DNA of 64,000 nt, from the NCBI RefSeq assembly GCF_008764295.1, contig NZ_VTQX01000009.1, positions 1 to 64,000 on the forward strand. Direction: 5' to 3'. The notes beneath the pieces were generated by a model that saw only the letters and a program-made list of their open reading frames with translations, did not search any database and had not been told where the DNA came from. Below are positions 27,701 to 40,302 of the stretch, piece by piece. The position numbers and the translations under genes are program-made. This stretch comes from Bacillus methanolicus (GTDB lineage: Bacteria > Bacillota > Bacilli > Bacillales > Cytobacillaceae). The first letter of the stretch is position 1; every line of letters starts with the position of its first letter.

Positions 27701-30205
27701 TTGAGAAGACTTAGCTATTTCATTGTGACCGTTCTATTTTTCGCCTCTCTTTTACCTCCGATTAGTTTGGCACAAACTAAAGATGAGCCCGATGTTGAAC
27801 TGTGGAATGCTGTCAAACCGCTTGATACGACAGTTTCCTTCTTAAATACGGGAGCACATCCAGATGATGAACGCAGCGATCTACTTGCCTATTTATCACG
27901 AGGCTTAGGAGTCAAAACAGCTAGCCTCATTGCCAATCGAGGAGAAGGTGGTCAAAATGCGATCGGCAATGAGCTAGGAAATGCCCTTGGGATCATTCGC
28001 TCCAACGAAATGATTGAAGCCGCTAAAGTTAATGGAGTCAAGGCCTACCATCTAAGTGAAACAACATCCGATCCGATCTATGATTTTGGCTTTTCTAAAT
28101 CACCCGATGAAACACTCGAAAAATGGGGTGAAGAACTAACTTATGAGCGATTAATCAAGTTTATTAGAACTTACCAACCAGATATTGTTATGCCCTCTTT
28201 CCAAAATGTCGACAGTCAACACGGGCACCATAGAGCCATAACAGTTTTATCACAAAAAGCATTCGAAGATGCTGCAGATCCAACTGTTTTCCCTGAGCAC
28301 TTTAGAGAGGGTTTACATCCTTGGCAAATCAAAAAACTTTACTTACCAGTCTCTTCAGCAGACTCTGCCACAACTTCGATCGAAATAGGAGACTATGACC
28401 CTATTTATGGAATGAGCTACCCTCAGCTCGGTGAAGCTTCACACTATTTACACAAAAGCCAAGGAATGGGAAATGATATCCCTGTCGCTCCGAGACAAGC
28501 GCATTTAGATTTAGTCAAGTCGGCAGTACAATCCTCTTCCAAAGAAATTTTTGCAGGTATTCCATACGATTTCTACGAATGGGCAGAAATAATGCCTGCA
28601 AAAAACATTCAAAGTCACCTCCGTACATTACAGAACAAACTGGAAGAAATTATTAGCCTCTACCCTAGCCGCGAAGCAATTTTACCGAAATCTCAAAATG
28701 CTTTAAAAGAAGTCAAAAAAATAATGTCTCTTATTAAAGAGAGCAGATTGGATAGCGGTGTTAAAAATGATTTGAGCCATAAACTTGAAGTGAAAGCTGA
28801 GCAACTTCAAGAGTTAAGCTATATCTCTTCCAACCTTTCAGTAGAGATTGAAATCGATTCATATGTGTTAACACAAGGAGAAAAAACAAAAGTACAAGTA
28901 ACCGTTTCAAATAAAGGAAAAACAAAGATTCAACAGATCAAAACAGCTCTGCTTACACCTAAAGGTTGGCGTCAAGAAAGACCTTTAGAACTCAAACATC
29001 TAAAGCCTGGTGAGTCAAAAACAGTTACTTTTAATGTGACCGTTCCTAAGAAGGCTGAATATTTTCATCCCTACGACAAGGCCGTGCTACAAGCTAAAAT
29101 TTCATTTAAAGAGAACGGCGTCGAGTCAAGCAAAATCCTCGACTTAAATAACACAGTCAGTGTACTTCCTGATTTAAGCGTAACAGCCACACCGGCCAAT
29201 ATAACCGTGAACACAGCAGACGTCCAAGATAAAATACCTGTTAATGTAAAAGTCAAAAATTATGCGAAAAAAAGAAAAAGTGCTAAGGTTTCATTAAAAC
29301 TCCCAGATGGTTGGAAAAGCCAGCCTACAGTAGCAAATGTTTCCCTAACTGAACGGTTTGAGGAAAAAGATGTTGCCTTTACATTAATACCTCCTTCAAA
29401 CATAGCAGAGGGAAATTTTACAATTGAAACAATTGCTGTCGCAGATAAGAAAATCTACGATACAACTGTTCAGGAGATTAAATATGAGCATATTAAAGAT
29501 TCCTACTTCCTATATCCAGCAGCAATTAGTGGCGTGGCATTCGAACTGTTAAAACCAGACCATCTAAAAATTGGTTATATTGAAAGCGGATTTGATACGA
29601 TCGCCGACTCACTACTAAATGCCGGATTTGATATTACTAAACTAACTCCCGATGATTTAGCTACTAGTAATCTTAGTCAATACGATACAATTGTTACTGG
29701 AATTCGTGTAACTCTTGCTAGGGAAGATTTTATACAACATAACGAGCGATTGCTGGAATACGTTGAAGATGGTGGTCATTTAGTCGTCCAATACATGACC
29801 TCTGGCGATCCTTGGGATTCCGTTTTGACACCTCCATACCCATTAACAATCGGAAGCCCATCAATTCGTTGGCGAGTGACCGATGAAAACGCTGAAGTAA
29901 CAATGACGCAACCAGAACACCCATCATTTAATTTTCCTAATAAAATTACGAGCAATGACTGGGATAACTGGGTTCAAGAAAGAGGTCTCTACTTTCCAAT
30001 GGCATGGGATGACCGTTACGAAACCTTTGTTTCGATGGCTGATCCGAATGAAGATCCCTTTATAAGCGGAATTCTCATGGCGAAATACGGTAAAGGAACT
30101 TATCTTTATACAAACCTCGTTTTCTACCGACAAATTGATGCCCAAGTTCCTGGAGGGTATCGTATCTTTACCAATTTATTAAGCTATGGTGCTTATAACA
30201 ACTAA
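27701..30205 (+). CDS. Secreted PIG-L family deacetylase with accessory domains
   Basis: This 834-residue protein has a signal peptide (YFIVTVLFFASLLPPISLAQ) and then a PIG-L/LmbE domain (about 45-300) with the metal motif GAHPDDERSD and a later HGHHRA. Such enzymes remove N-acetyl groups from amino sugars. A middle region (about 385-620) holds two immunoglobulin-like repeats of NEW3/CARDB type (SYVLTQGEKTKVQVTVSNKG). The C-terminal part (about 640-830) resembles a class I glutamine-amidotransferase-like fold (YDTIVTGIRV, LLEYVEDGGHLVVQYMT). The TTG start follows GAAAGGGG at nine bases. It is divergent from the ROK gene and likely in its regulon. The substrate is unknown. Confidence 0.85.
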   Translation: MRRLSYFIVTVLFFASLLPPISLAQTKDEPDVELWNAVKPLDTTVSFLNTGAHPDDERSDLLAYLSRGLGVKTASLIANRGEGGQNAIGNELGNALGIIRSNEMIEAAKVNGVKAYHLSETTSDPIYDFGFSKSPDETLEKWGEELTYERLIKFIRTYQPDIVMPSFQNVDSQHGHHRAITVLSQKAFEDAADPTVFPEHFREGLHPWQIKKLYLPVSSADSATTSIEIGDYDPIYGMSYPQLGEASHYLHKSQGMGNDIPVAPRQAHLDLVKSAVQSSSKEIFAGIPYDFYEWAEIMPAKNIQSHLRTLQNKLEEIISLYPSREAILPKSQNALKEVKKIMSLIKESRLDSGVKNDLSHKLEVKAEQLQELSYISSNLSVEIEIDSYVLTQGEKTKVQVTVSNKGKTKIQQIKTALLTPKGWRQERPLELKHLKPGESKTVTFNVTVPKKAEYFHPYDKAVLQAKISFKENGVESSKILDLNNTVSVLPDLSVTATPANITVNTADVQDKIPVNVKVKNYAKKRKSAKVSLKLPDGWKSQPTVANVSLTERFEEKDVAFTLIPPSNIAEGNFTIETIAVADKKIYDTTVQEIKYEHIKDSYFLYPAAISGVAFELLKPDHLKIGYIESGFDTIADSLLNAGFDITKLTPDDLATSNLSQYDTIVTGIRVTLAREDFIQHNERLLEYVEDGGHLVVQYMTSGDPWDSVLTPPYPLTIGSPSIRWRVTDENAEVTMTQPEHPSFNFPNKITSNDWDNWVQERGLYFPMAWDDRYETFVSMADPNEDPFISGILMAKYGKGTYLYTNLVFYRQIDAQVPGGYRIFTNLLSYGAYNN

Positions 30206-30230
30206 ATTTCAGCGCTGATTGGATATGAAA

Positions 30231-30257
30231 ACCGGGCAAAACGCCCGGTCTTTTTTT
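30231..30257 (+). terminator. Terminator of the PIG-L gene
   Basis: ACCGGGC (30231-30237) and GCCCGGT (30243-30249) are followed by C and seven T. Confidence 0.9.
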
Positions 30258-30300
30258 ATTTTGAGAACATCCACGAATACTAAATGAAGCTCTTTTCTGG

Positions 30301-30411
30301 ATATCGGTCTTTAAAAAAATATTTCGGTCCTTATTTCATTTTATCGGTCTAAATCGAAATATTTCGGTCTTTATACAAATATATCGGTCAAAACAGGCCA
30401 TATATCGGTCT
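30301..30411. repeat. Six short units with a strict 20-bp period, core TCGGTC
   Basis: The core (A/T)TCGGTC(T/C/A) recurs at 30301, 30321, 30341, 30361, 30381 and 30402, with AT-rich variable filler between. Filler is only about 10 bases and differs each time. A decayed seventh unit, ATTCGTCT, follows near 30420. It lies between the PIG-L terminator and the end of the PTS gene. Confidence 0.75.
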
Positions 30412-30439
30412 AGGCATGATATTCGTCTACAAGTACAAG

Positions 30440-32438
<1,999 letters not shown>

Positions 32439-32489
32439 AGTTAATATTCATTTTATCTATGAGTTAAATATAATGAATGATTTCTATTT

Positions 32490-32503
32490 TGTCAACGTTT
32501 TCT
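32490..32503 (-). promoter_or_regulatory. Near-consensus cre site
   Basis: Read on the minus strand, AGAAAACGTTGACA differs from TGWAANCGNTNWCA only at the first base. It lies upstream of the bglP RAT, where CcpA could repress. Confidence 0.45.
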
Positions 32504-32551
32504 TCTTCAAAATTCTTTCTTTTCTTGCAAATTTCTACAAATTTAGACAAA

Positions 32552-33382
32552 TCAACGATTGACCACTCTTGCAATATGAATAGTTAAATACAACATTTCT
32601 TCATTCGTCAAATCATGATGATACTCTTTCTTAATATATTCTTGGATTTTCTCGGTACATTTTGAAACTTCTTTATATTTTTGCTTAATCATAATATACA
32701 AGTAGTCATCATTGTTTTCATAATGAGCTCCCTTTAAAACACGTTGAGCAAAAAACTTCAAATGGGTTATAAATCGATAATAATTTAATGATTCCTCATC
32801 AAACTCAACATTAAAATGATACTTAACAATCGTAATAATCTGCTGAATGAACTTCGTAATATTCATTGTATTCGCCACTTCTTCATTCATTTCAGCGTTA
32901 ATAATATGAATAGCAATGAAACCTGCTTCGTCCTCTGGAAGGGCAATATCGAACTTTTGCTTGATACTATCCAATGCTTTTAACCCAACAAAAAACTCTT
33001 CTTTATATAACTGTTTAATTTCCCATAGAAGGGCATTTTTAATTTCTGCTCCTTTTTGATACCTTTCCAATGCAAAATTGATATGATCAGTTAATGACAC
33101 ATAAATGTTCTCATTTAATTTTTTACCCAATTCAGTCTTTGCATGCTCAATAATGTCCTCGACTACAACCATCAAATCAATGGGAACTTCTCTCAGAAGA
33201 GTTTTAAAATTGTCTGTTGTTTGTTTATTTTTAAGTGCAAATACCTTTTGTATTTTATCCTGCTCAACCATTTGACCAGGTTTCTTTCCAAATGCAATTC
33301 CTCTTCCCATAATGACAAGTTCAGTTCCGTCCTCTTGAAGTACACTTATTACATTATTATTAATTACTTTATCAATTTTCAT
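32552..33382 (-). CDS. licT: BglG/LicT family transcriptional antiterminator
   Basis: This 276-residue protein has an RNA-binding CAT domain (about 1-55, MKIDKVINNNVISVLQEDGT) and two PTS regulation domains: PRD1 (about 65-170, with LTDHINFALERYQKG) and PRD2 (about 175-276, ending LTNEEMLYLTIHIARVV). In this family the PTS phosphorylates PRD histidines, so that the protein dimerises and binds RAT RNA only when the sugar is present and glucose is absent. Its own leader carries a RAT, so it is autoregulated. A RAT also precedes bglP and bglH. Confidence 0.94.
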   Translation of the reverse strand: MKIDKVINNNVISVLQEDGTELVIMGRGIAFGKKPGQMVEQDKIQKVFALKNKQTTDNFKTLLREVPIDLMVVVEDIIEHAKTELGKKLNENIYVSLTDHINFALERYQKGAEIKNALLWEIKQLYKEEFFVGLKALDSIKQKFDIALPEDEAGFIAIHIINAEMNEEVANTMNITKFIQQIITIVKYHFNVEFDEESLNYYRFITHLKFFAQRVLKGAHYENNDDYLYIMIKQKYKEVSKCTEKIQEYIKKEYHHDLTNEEMLYLTIHIARVVNR

Positions 33383-33436
33383 GATATACCTCCTCTCTCT
33401 TTCATATACTTCAGGAACTAGATAAAGACCAAATAT

Positions 33437-33528
33437 AAAAACCTAAGCCATAACAAAATAAATAAGACTCACATTGAGCTTACATATTTCTCGACTTAGG
33501 TTTTGCCTGCATTACCAGTAACAATCCT
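33437..33528 (-). promoter_or_regulatory. RAT antiterminator site and terminator before licT
   Basis: On the minus strand the RAT reads GGATTGTTACTGGTAATGCA then GGCAAAACC (33500-33528). The terminator pairs CTTAGGTTTT (33437-33446) with AAAACCTAAG (33495-33504). The arrangement matches the bglP leader almost exactly. Confidence 0.93.
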
Positions 33529-33573
33529 TTTCAATTTACAATTATTATTTAGTATAGCTTTGCCCTTAGTCCT

Positions 33574-33587
33574 TGTCAACGCTTTCA
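33574..33587 (-). promoter_or_regulatory. cre site (CcpA operator)
   Basis: On the minus strand TGAAAGCGTTGACA matches TGWAANCGNTNWCA at every position. It lies 46 bp upstream of the licT RAT, so carbon catabolite repression of licT, and possibly of downstream bglP, is expected. Confidence 0.8.
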
Positions 33588-33602
33588 AAAATTATGTAAA
33601 AA

Positions 33603-33634
33603 TGGGAAACCTCTAAAGATATAGAGGGTACCCA
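33603..33634 (-). terminator. Terminator of bglH
   Basis: Arms TGGGTACCCTCTA and TAGAGGTTTCCCA (minus strand) enclose a short loop and are followed by five T. It lies 10 bp after the bglH stop. Confidence 0.8.
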
Positions 33635-33644
33635 CTTTTTCTCG

Positions 33645-35205
<1,561 letters not shown>

Positions 35206-35276
35206 ATAACTATTCATTTTAATATTTTTAGTTTAGCAGTGCTTAATTGTGAAGTCAATTTCTCCTCTATAAAAAA

Positions 35277-36191
35277 TTATAGCATTCTCATAAAATCCTC
35301 TTCACTAATAATTTTCAAATTTTTACCCTCTTGAATCATTGTTTCTGCTTTTTTTAACTTTGAAGACTTATTTCCCTTTATCATAGCCTCGTTAAAGTCA
35401 CCAAGTAGAATGTAATTTGTAGTTGAAGTGATATTATTTTGTGGAATTCCTCCACGAGCAGCTAATAACTCTGCGGCCTTCTTTCTCGATAGAAGTTTAA
35501 GTTTCCCTGTAAACACCATGTTTTTCCCGAAGAAAGGGTGATTGGGATCAGTGTCTGTTGCTATTTTAATTCTTTTAAAATCCACTCGTTCAGGATATTT
35601 ATCAACAAAAGAAGAACGATAGTTACTTTGTACGATCTCCCCGGGCCTTATTTTAGTCTTTCCATATAACTCATCTAAATTAGTAATTTGAAAGTCGGTA
35701 GTTAATTTCAACATTACATAAGCACATGCTTTAGCATCATCTAGTGCATGATGATGATTGAATAATTCAATTCCTAAATGATTGCATAATGAATTTAACC
35801 GATATGACGGTAAACCCGGCATTATCCTTCTCGAAAGCTGATATGTACATAGAAACTGATGATATGCAGACTTTATCTCATATCTAATTAAATTATCACG
35901 AAATGCATATCCGTCAAATGAAAGATTATGAGCAACCATTATTTTATTTTCAATCCTATTTTTAATAGAATTGTAAAAATAGTCAAATGTTGGCGCTTCT
36001 TGAACCTCTTCTTTATTGATCCCATGGATAGAAATGTTGAAATCGTCAAATTCTTCCTCTGGATTGATGAGCTGATACAGCGAATCTTCTATTTTTCCAT
36101 TTTTCACGAAAACCATACCTACAGAGCAGATACTATGTCGATTTCTGTTAGCAGTCTCAAAATCAAAAGCCACAAAATCACGAATGATCAT
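35277..36191 (-). CDS. DEDDh 3'-5' exonuclease with C-terminal BRCT domain
   Basis: This 304-residue protein has a DnaQ-type exonuclease domain (about 1-165): exo I VAFDFETAN, exo II MVAHNLSFDGYAF and exo III HHALDDAKACAYV, with the DEDDh acidic residues and His. A BRCT domain follows (about 215-304): FFGKNMVFTGKLKLLSRKKA and LLAARGGIPQNNITSTTNYI. It probably trims or repairs 3' DNA ends, with the BRCT domain for protein or DNA contact. AGGTGG lies close to the ATG. Monocistronic. Confidence 0.88.
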   Translation of the reverse strand: MIIRDFVAFDFETANRNRHSICSVGMVFVKNGKIEDSLYQLINPEEEFDDFNISIHGINKEEVQEAPTFDYFYNSIKNRIENKIMVAHNLSFDGYAFRDNLIRYEIKSAYHQFLCTYQLSRRIMPGLPSYRLNSLCNHLGIELFNHHHALDDAKACAYVMLKLTTDFQITNLDELYGKTKIRPGEIVQSNYRSSFVDKYPERVDFKRIKIATDTDPNHPFFGKNMVFTGKLKLLSRKKAAELLAARGGIPQNNITSTTNYILLGDFNEAMIKGNKSSKLKKAETMIQEGKNLKIISEEDFMRML

Positions 36192-36540
36192 GCACCACCT
36201 ATTTAAGCAAAAGCTTTATTTTCTCAAAACTAGGTTCAAAATAATGCTTAAATCCTGTCTCTTATTTTTGAACGCCTTGTTACTTTTTTAAGTATAAAAC
36301 AAGTTGAGAATAGAATTCTAATATTTTGTCGTTTGTGAGATATTTTATTGCTTTTTTCTTAGCTGTATGGTGCCCATTTTGTGTGAAATTAAGGTTTAAC
36401 ACGTCTTTTTTGTTATCCTAAAAAGTTCCTGATTCCACGAAGCGATGTGAGAAAATAAGTTTTCTTTATCGTTTGATAGAAACATGGAGGAAAGAGCTCA
36501 AAAAATATCACGAACATATAGCAATACCTTCTTAAAAACA
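36192..36540. other. Intergenic region, no gene identified
   Basis: This AT-rich stretch holds no credible ORF. TGTGTGAAATTAAGGTTTAA near 36380 recalls part of the MITE-like copy at 18421-18440, but the similarity is short and I do not call a third copy. Confidence 0.35.
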
Positions 36541-36585
36541 ATTGGGAAAGTCCTTTGCACATAAATAATTATGGACTTTCCCAAT
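36541..36585 (-). terminator. Terminator of the sigV-rsiV operon
   Basis: Perfect 13-bp arms ATTGGGAAAGTCC (36541-36553) and GGACTTTCCCAAT (36573-36585) are followed on the minus strand by TGTTTTT. Confidence 0.88.
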
Positions 36586-36590
36586 AAATT

Positions 36591-37457
36591 CTATTTTAAA
36601 TATTCATTACTTACCAAAACAGATTGTAGTTGCTTGGTTGGAATGATAAATTCCACCGCTCCCATGTACCCCGGTGCCACTTCATATTCATTAAAGGCAA
36701 TGACAAGCTGATGGTCTTTATTAATGTAAAAATTTTGCTCTTTGTTTATATTGGTGAACGCATCAGGTTCACTTGAGTCTAACCAATATATTTTCGTTGA
36801 ATCTTTTTTCATCTGTTCGTGCATTTGCTGTCTAATATATTCACTGATTATGTGTATATAGCTATCATCCTTGAATAGACTCGGCAAGGTAATTAGCAGT
36901 TGTTTTTCTTTATCAATTGTATCATAGCTTTTTGTTACCATAGAGGAGCCTCTCGTTTCCTCAACATAGCGACCTATTGATAAAAGCTGCTTTGTCTCCG
37001 TTATTATCTCAAATCCACTCTCTACTTGAAGATGACCTTCCCTATCAAAAACTTTTTCTGCTACCATTTCAGCCATAAAATTTTCATAAAGCTCGCGACT
37101 TTCTGCGATATACTTATCATTTAACCCTTTTTCCAACTGTTTATTGTCCATTTCCACTTCCGGTATATCAATTGTAACTTGATAATTTCCTTCATCTACT
37201 TTATATTCCGTTACAGTTAACACCTTGACTATGTTTCCAACGACAGGGATCTCTACTAATGACTTGGCAATAGCCGGATTGATGTTTACGGTTGTTGTAA
37301 AAATCATTAACACAACAGCCACTGCCATCGCCAACCGAAAAGAAGTTTTTCTAGCCTTACTTTGCTTCAGCGCTCGTTGAATAGACATATCTAACTCTTC
37401 GGGAATAGGAATATGATTATATTGCTCTTTCAAACGTTCCAATTTATGACGACTCAT
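36591..37457 (-). CDS. rsiV: RsiV-like anti-sigma factor
   Basis: This 288-residue protein has a cytoplasmic N-terminus that should hold SigV, one membrane segment (about 43-62, LAMAVAVVLMIFTTTVNI) and a large extracellular region of DUF3298/RsiV type (YLPSL-like ITLPSLFKDDSYIHIISEYI). INPAIAKS after the membrane helix is a plausible signal-peptidase cleavage site. In B. subtilis RsiV binds lysozyme directly, is cut and releases SigV; the architecture suggests the same here. It overlaps the sigma gene by 4 bp. Confidence 0.85.
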   Translation of the reverse strand: MSRHKLERLKEQYNHIPIPEELDMSIQRALKQSKARKTSFRLAMAVAVVLMIFTTTVNINPAIAKSLVEIPVVGNIVKVLTVTEYKVDEGNYQVTIDIPEVEMDNKQLEKGLNDKYIAESRELYENFMAEMVAEKVFDREGHLQVESGFEIITETKQLLSIGRYVEETRGSSMVTKSYDTIDKEKQLLITLPSLFKDDSYIHIISEYIRQQMHEQMKKDSTKIYWLDSSEPDAFTNINKEQNFYINKDHQLVIAFNEYEVAPGYMGAVEFIIPTKQLQSVLVSNEYLK

Positions 37458-37966
37458 TCTACTCTCTCCTCTTGATTTTCTACTTCCAATTGGATCTTTA
37501 AAATTTTTAATGCCTTATATAAGCGAGTTTTGACTGTATTCACATTAAGTCCTAACACATCAGCCACCTCTTCAATCTTTAAATCCTCAAAATAACGAAG
37601 GACAATAACACTTCGATAATCTGGTGACAATTTATTCAATGCATGGTGTAGGTCAATATCCTCATAGTGATCTATATGGCTACCGAGGTTCTGTTGCATC
37701 GTTAATTCATCAACAACAGTCATTTTTTGGCGGCGCCTGAGAAAATCTAACGATGTATTGACGACAATTTTATAAAACCAACTTTTTATTGCGGTCTCAT
37801 CTTTTAAAGTTTTAGCTCGAATCGCTTTTTGAATTGAATCCTGTACAATATCTAATGCATCATCCTGATTATGGACATAGCTATAAGCGAGGCGATAAAA
37901 TTGTTCCTTATGTTTCATGACGTAGTCAGCAATGACTTTTTCCTGCCAAGGCGTCCTCCTTAACAC
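37454..37966 (-). CDS. sigV: ECF sigma factor SigV
   Basis: This 170-residue RNA polymerase sigma factor has region 2 (DFYRLA-like EQFYRLAYSYVHNQDDALDI then IKSWFYKIVVNTSLDFLRRR) and region 4 (LSPDYRSVIVLRYFEDLKIE then NVNTVKTRLYKALKIL). It resembles B. subtilis SigV closely along its length. The GTG at 37966 lies nine bases after AAGGAG; the ATG at 37975 is directly abutting that site and is less likely. SigV controls lysozyme resistance; its usual partner oatA is not in this window. Confidence 0.85.
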   Translation of the reverse strand: MLRRTPWQEKVIADYVMKHKEQFYRLAYSYVHNQDDALDIVQDSIQKAIRAKTLKDETAIKSWFYKIVVNTSLDFLRRRQKMTVVDELTMQQNLGSHIDHYEDIDLHHALNKLSPDYRSVIVLRYFEDLKIEEVADVLGLNVNTVKTRLYKALKILKIQLEVENQEERVE

Positions 37967-38369
37967 ATAACACATCTCCTTGTTTCTTCTCGTTAGCTAA
38001 CGGAGCTTTCATTTAATAGACGCATTTCCTATAAGAAAAAGTTTTAGCTAATTGAGGCATTTATAAATCTTCTTTCTTACCCATGACAAAAACCAACATT
38101 TTTCTCGTAATTCTCATTCTTTTTAATAGTCTAAAAGCACTACCTAAACAATAGTATAATATACCTATTATCCCTCGAAATATTTAAAAACAGGGGCAAA
38201 ACACTTACAAATATACTCATTTTTGGGCATTAATGCTTATGAAAAATTCACATTTAATATAGAGAGAAAGCATTGGAAATTGTCGAAACATGCTATATCA
38301 TTTTTAACTAGATTGAATATTGTCAAAAGACCATAGGACCATACACTCATAAAAAGGAAAGTGATCTTA
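37967..38369. other. Divergent intergenic region between sigV and the chemoreceptor
   Basis: No ORF with a credible start is seen. It holds the candidate SigV promoter at 38017-38047 and the leader of the chemoreceptor gene, whose GGAAAG ribosome site lies at 38355-38361. Confidence 0.5.
38017..38047 (-). promoter_or_regulatory. Candidate ECF (SigV-type) promoter
   Basis: On the minus strand CTAAAAC (38041-38047) and CGTCTA (38017-38022) resemble ECF -35 (AAC) and -10 (CGTCTA) elements, but the gap between the AAC and CGTC is 18 bp against the usual 16. It would make sigV autoregulated. Confidence 0.35.
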
Positions 38370-40133
38370 ATGAAGATGAACTTTGTTAAAGATTTCTTCA
38401 CGAAAACGATTAAAAGGAAGTTAATAACCGTCTCCATCCTGTTATTAACGATCCCCTTGATCGTATTAGGCATTATTAGCTATCAAAAAAGTAGCAGTAG
38501 CTTAGATGAGATCGGAAAAACAAATTTAAGAAATAGCGTTGAACAAACACTCGAATTGATCGATGCCTTAAACGACCAGGTGAAAAATGGAGGTCTTTCA
38601 TTAGAGGATGCCCAAGAACGGGTTAAAATAGCGATTTTAGGTGAAAAGCAGGCTGATGGAACGCGACCAATTAATGACAGTATTTATTTAGGTGAAAACG
38701 GCTATTTATTTATTGCTGACAGTAAAGGCACAGTCGTTGCCCATCCCTCTGTCGAAGGAAACAATTCTTGGGATAGTGAAGATATACATGGCAATAAATA
38801 TGCCCAAGAATATATTGAAAAAGGGTTAAATGGTGGAGGATTTACTTATTACTTTTACCCGCTTCCACAAGATGAAGATGCAATTGAAGAAAAAGTAACA
38901 TACTCAGAGGCATATCCAGAATGGGACTGGATTGTCGTTTCCAGTACATATTTATCTGACTTTAATAAACCTGCAGATGAAATATTAACATTGAATATGA
39001 TTGTTATTGGAGTTTCTCTCATTGTCGGGATCTTAATCATTTGGCTCTTTACGAATCAATTAACAAACCCGATCAGAAAAGTAACAGACCATATGCTCCA
39101 TATTGGAGATGGCGATTTAACGCTCGAACAATTGCATATTACTGCAAATGACGAAACAGGAAAGCTTGCCAATGGTATAAATGAGTTACAAAGAAAATTA
39201 AAAGAGATTATCCAAAATATCTCTATCGCCTCCCAATCGTTGTCAGGGCACAGCGAAGAGCTAACACAATCCGCCAATGAGGTCCAAGTTGGTACTGACC
39301 AAATTGCTAAAGCGATGGAGGAAATTGCCGCTGGAACCGAATCACAAGCACATCATGCAAGCTCGCTTTCCAATACGATGGGAACCTATGTGGATAGTAT
39401 TGATGAAGCTAACGAAAATGGGTTAAAAATTTACCAATCCTCAAATGAAGTCTTAAAATTGACTGATGATGGCTCGCAATTGATGTCCCAATCTGTTAAA
39501 CAGATGAGCAATATTGATCAGCTCGTGCAAGACTCCGTATCGAAGGTACAGCAATTAGCAACTCAATCGAATGAAATCTCAAAGCTGGTGACAGTTATCA
39601 GCGATGTTGCAGAGCAAACCAATTTATTAGCACTCAATGCAGCAATTGAAGCAGCTCGGGCTGGGGAACAAGGGAAAGGTTTTGCAGTAGTAGCCGATGA
39701 GGTGAGAAAATTAGCTGAACAAGCAGCCAATTCTGTTAGTGAAATTACAGAAATCGTTGATAACATTCAAAATGACACATCTGAAGTTGTCCATTCTTTA
39801 CAAAGTGGGTATATAGAAGTAGAAAAAGGGACGAAACAAATTACGACAACTGGAGAAACATTTGAAAAAATCAATGATGCGGTTAGAACGGTAGTTACAA
39901 ATGCTCAGACCGTCCGCGATAATTTAACCATGATCAAATCGACAAGTGTTGAGATGAATACTTCGATTGAAGAGATTGCATCTATTTCTCAAGAATCAGC
40001 AGCAAGTGTAGAACAAACTTCAGCTTCTGCTCAGCAAACAAGCAGTTCAATGGAAGAAGTTGCATCAAGCTCGGATGAACTTTCAAAACTAGCAGAAGAA
40101 CTGAATGCATTAATAAGAAGATTTCGAACGTAA
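38370..40133 (+). CDS. Methyl-accepting chemotaxis protein, Cache-HAMP-MA
   Basis: This 587-residue chemoreceptor has TM1 (about 17-37), an extracellular single Cache sensor (about 38-205, with [20 protein letters not shown]), TM2 (about 210-232), a HAMP domain ([20 protein letters not shown]) and a signalling domain. The hairpin tip contains [20 protein letters not shown] and [19 protein letters not shown], the CheA/CheW contact. AAGGAAAG precedes the ATG at 38370, preferred over the GTG at 38361. Ligand unknown. It has its own terminator, so it is probably a single gene. Confidence 0.93.
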   Translation: MKMNFVKDFFTKTIKRKLITVSILLLTIPLIVLGIISYQKSSSSLDEIGKTNLRNSVEQTLELIDALNDQVKNGGLSLEDAQERVKIAILGEKQADGTRPINDSIYLGENGYLFIADSKGTVVAHPSVEGNNSWDSEDIHGNKYAQEYIEKGLNGGGFTYYFYPLPQDEDAIEEKVTYSEAYPEWDWIVVSSTYLSDFNKPADEILTLNMIVIGVSLIVGILIIWLFTNQLTNPIRKVTDHMLHIGDGDLTLEQLHITANDETGKLANGINELQRKLKEIIQNISIASQSLSGHSEELTQSANEVQVGTDQIAKAMEEIAAGTESQAHHASSLSNTMGTYVDSIDEANENGLKIYQSSNEVLKLTDDGSQLMSQSVKQMSNIDQLVQDSVSKVQQLATQSNEISKLVTVISDVAEQTNLLALNAAIEAARAGEQGKGFAVVADEVRKLAEQAANSVSEITEIVDNIQNDTSEVVHSLQSGYIEVEKGTKQITTTGETFEKINDAVRTVVTNAQTVRDNLTMIKSTSVEMNTSIEEIASISQESAASVEQTSASAQQTSSSMEEVASSSDELSKLAEELNALIRRFRT

Positions 40134-40142
40134 TTAACTTGA

Positions 40143-40174
40143 GGGTAGTAAAGATATATAGTTCTTTACTACCC
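40143..40174. terminator. Terminator after the chemoreceptor gene
   Basis: Arms GGGTAGTAAAG (40143-40153) and CTTTACTACCC (40164-40174) are followed by TTTCC. Confidence 0.8.
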
Positions 40175-40254
40175 TTTCCGCGGTAATACGGTAATAGAGT
40201 ATATGAATCTTGAAATTTATACTACAATAAAATGATGATAAAGGGAGTGTAATT

Positions 40255-40272
40255 ATGAACTATTTTCCTTAA
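40255..40272 (+). CDS. Possible five-codon leader ORF
   Basis: AAGGGAGTG is followed by ATGAACTATTTTCCTTAA (Met-Asn-Tyr-Phe-Pro-stop), 31 bases before the response-regulator start. It has a better ribosome site than many real genes here. It could be a translational leader or accidental. Confidence 0.3.
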   Translation: MNYFP

Positions 40273-40302
40273 TCTCCAATAGCTTATTAGGAGTGTGTGG
40301 TC

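Noticed and set aside
30301-30411. CRISPR array from TCGGTC repeats
   Set aside because: The conserved part is about 8 bases with 12 bases of filler, far below the size of CRISPR repeats and spacers. No cas gene is present.
36361-36410. Third MITE-like copy
   Set aside because: Only about 20 bases resemble the internal block and no terminal repeats are visible.
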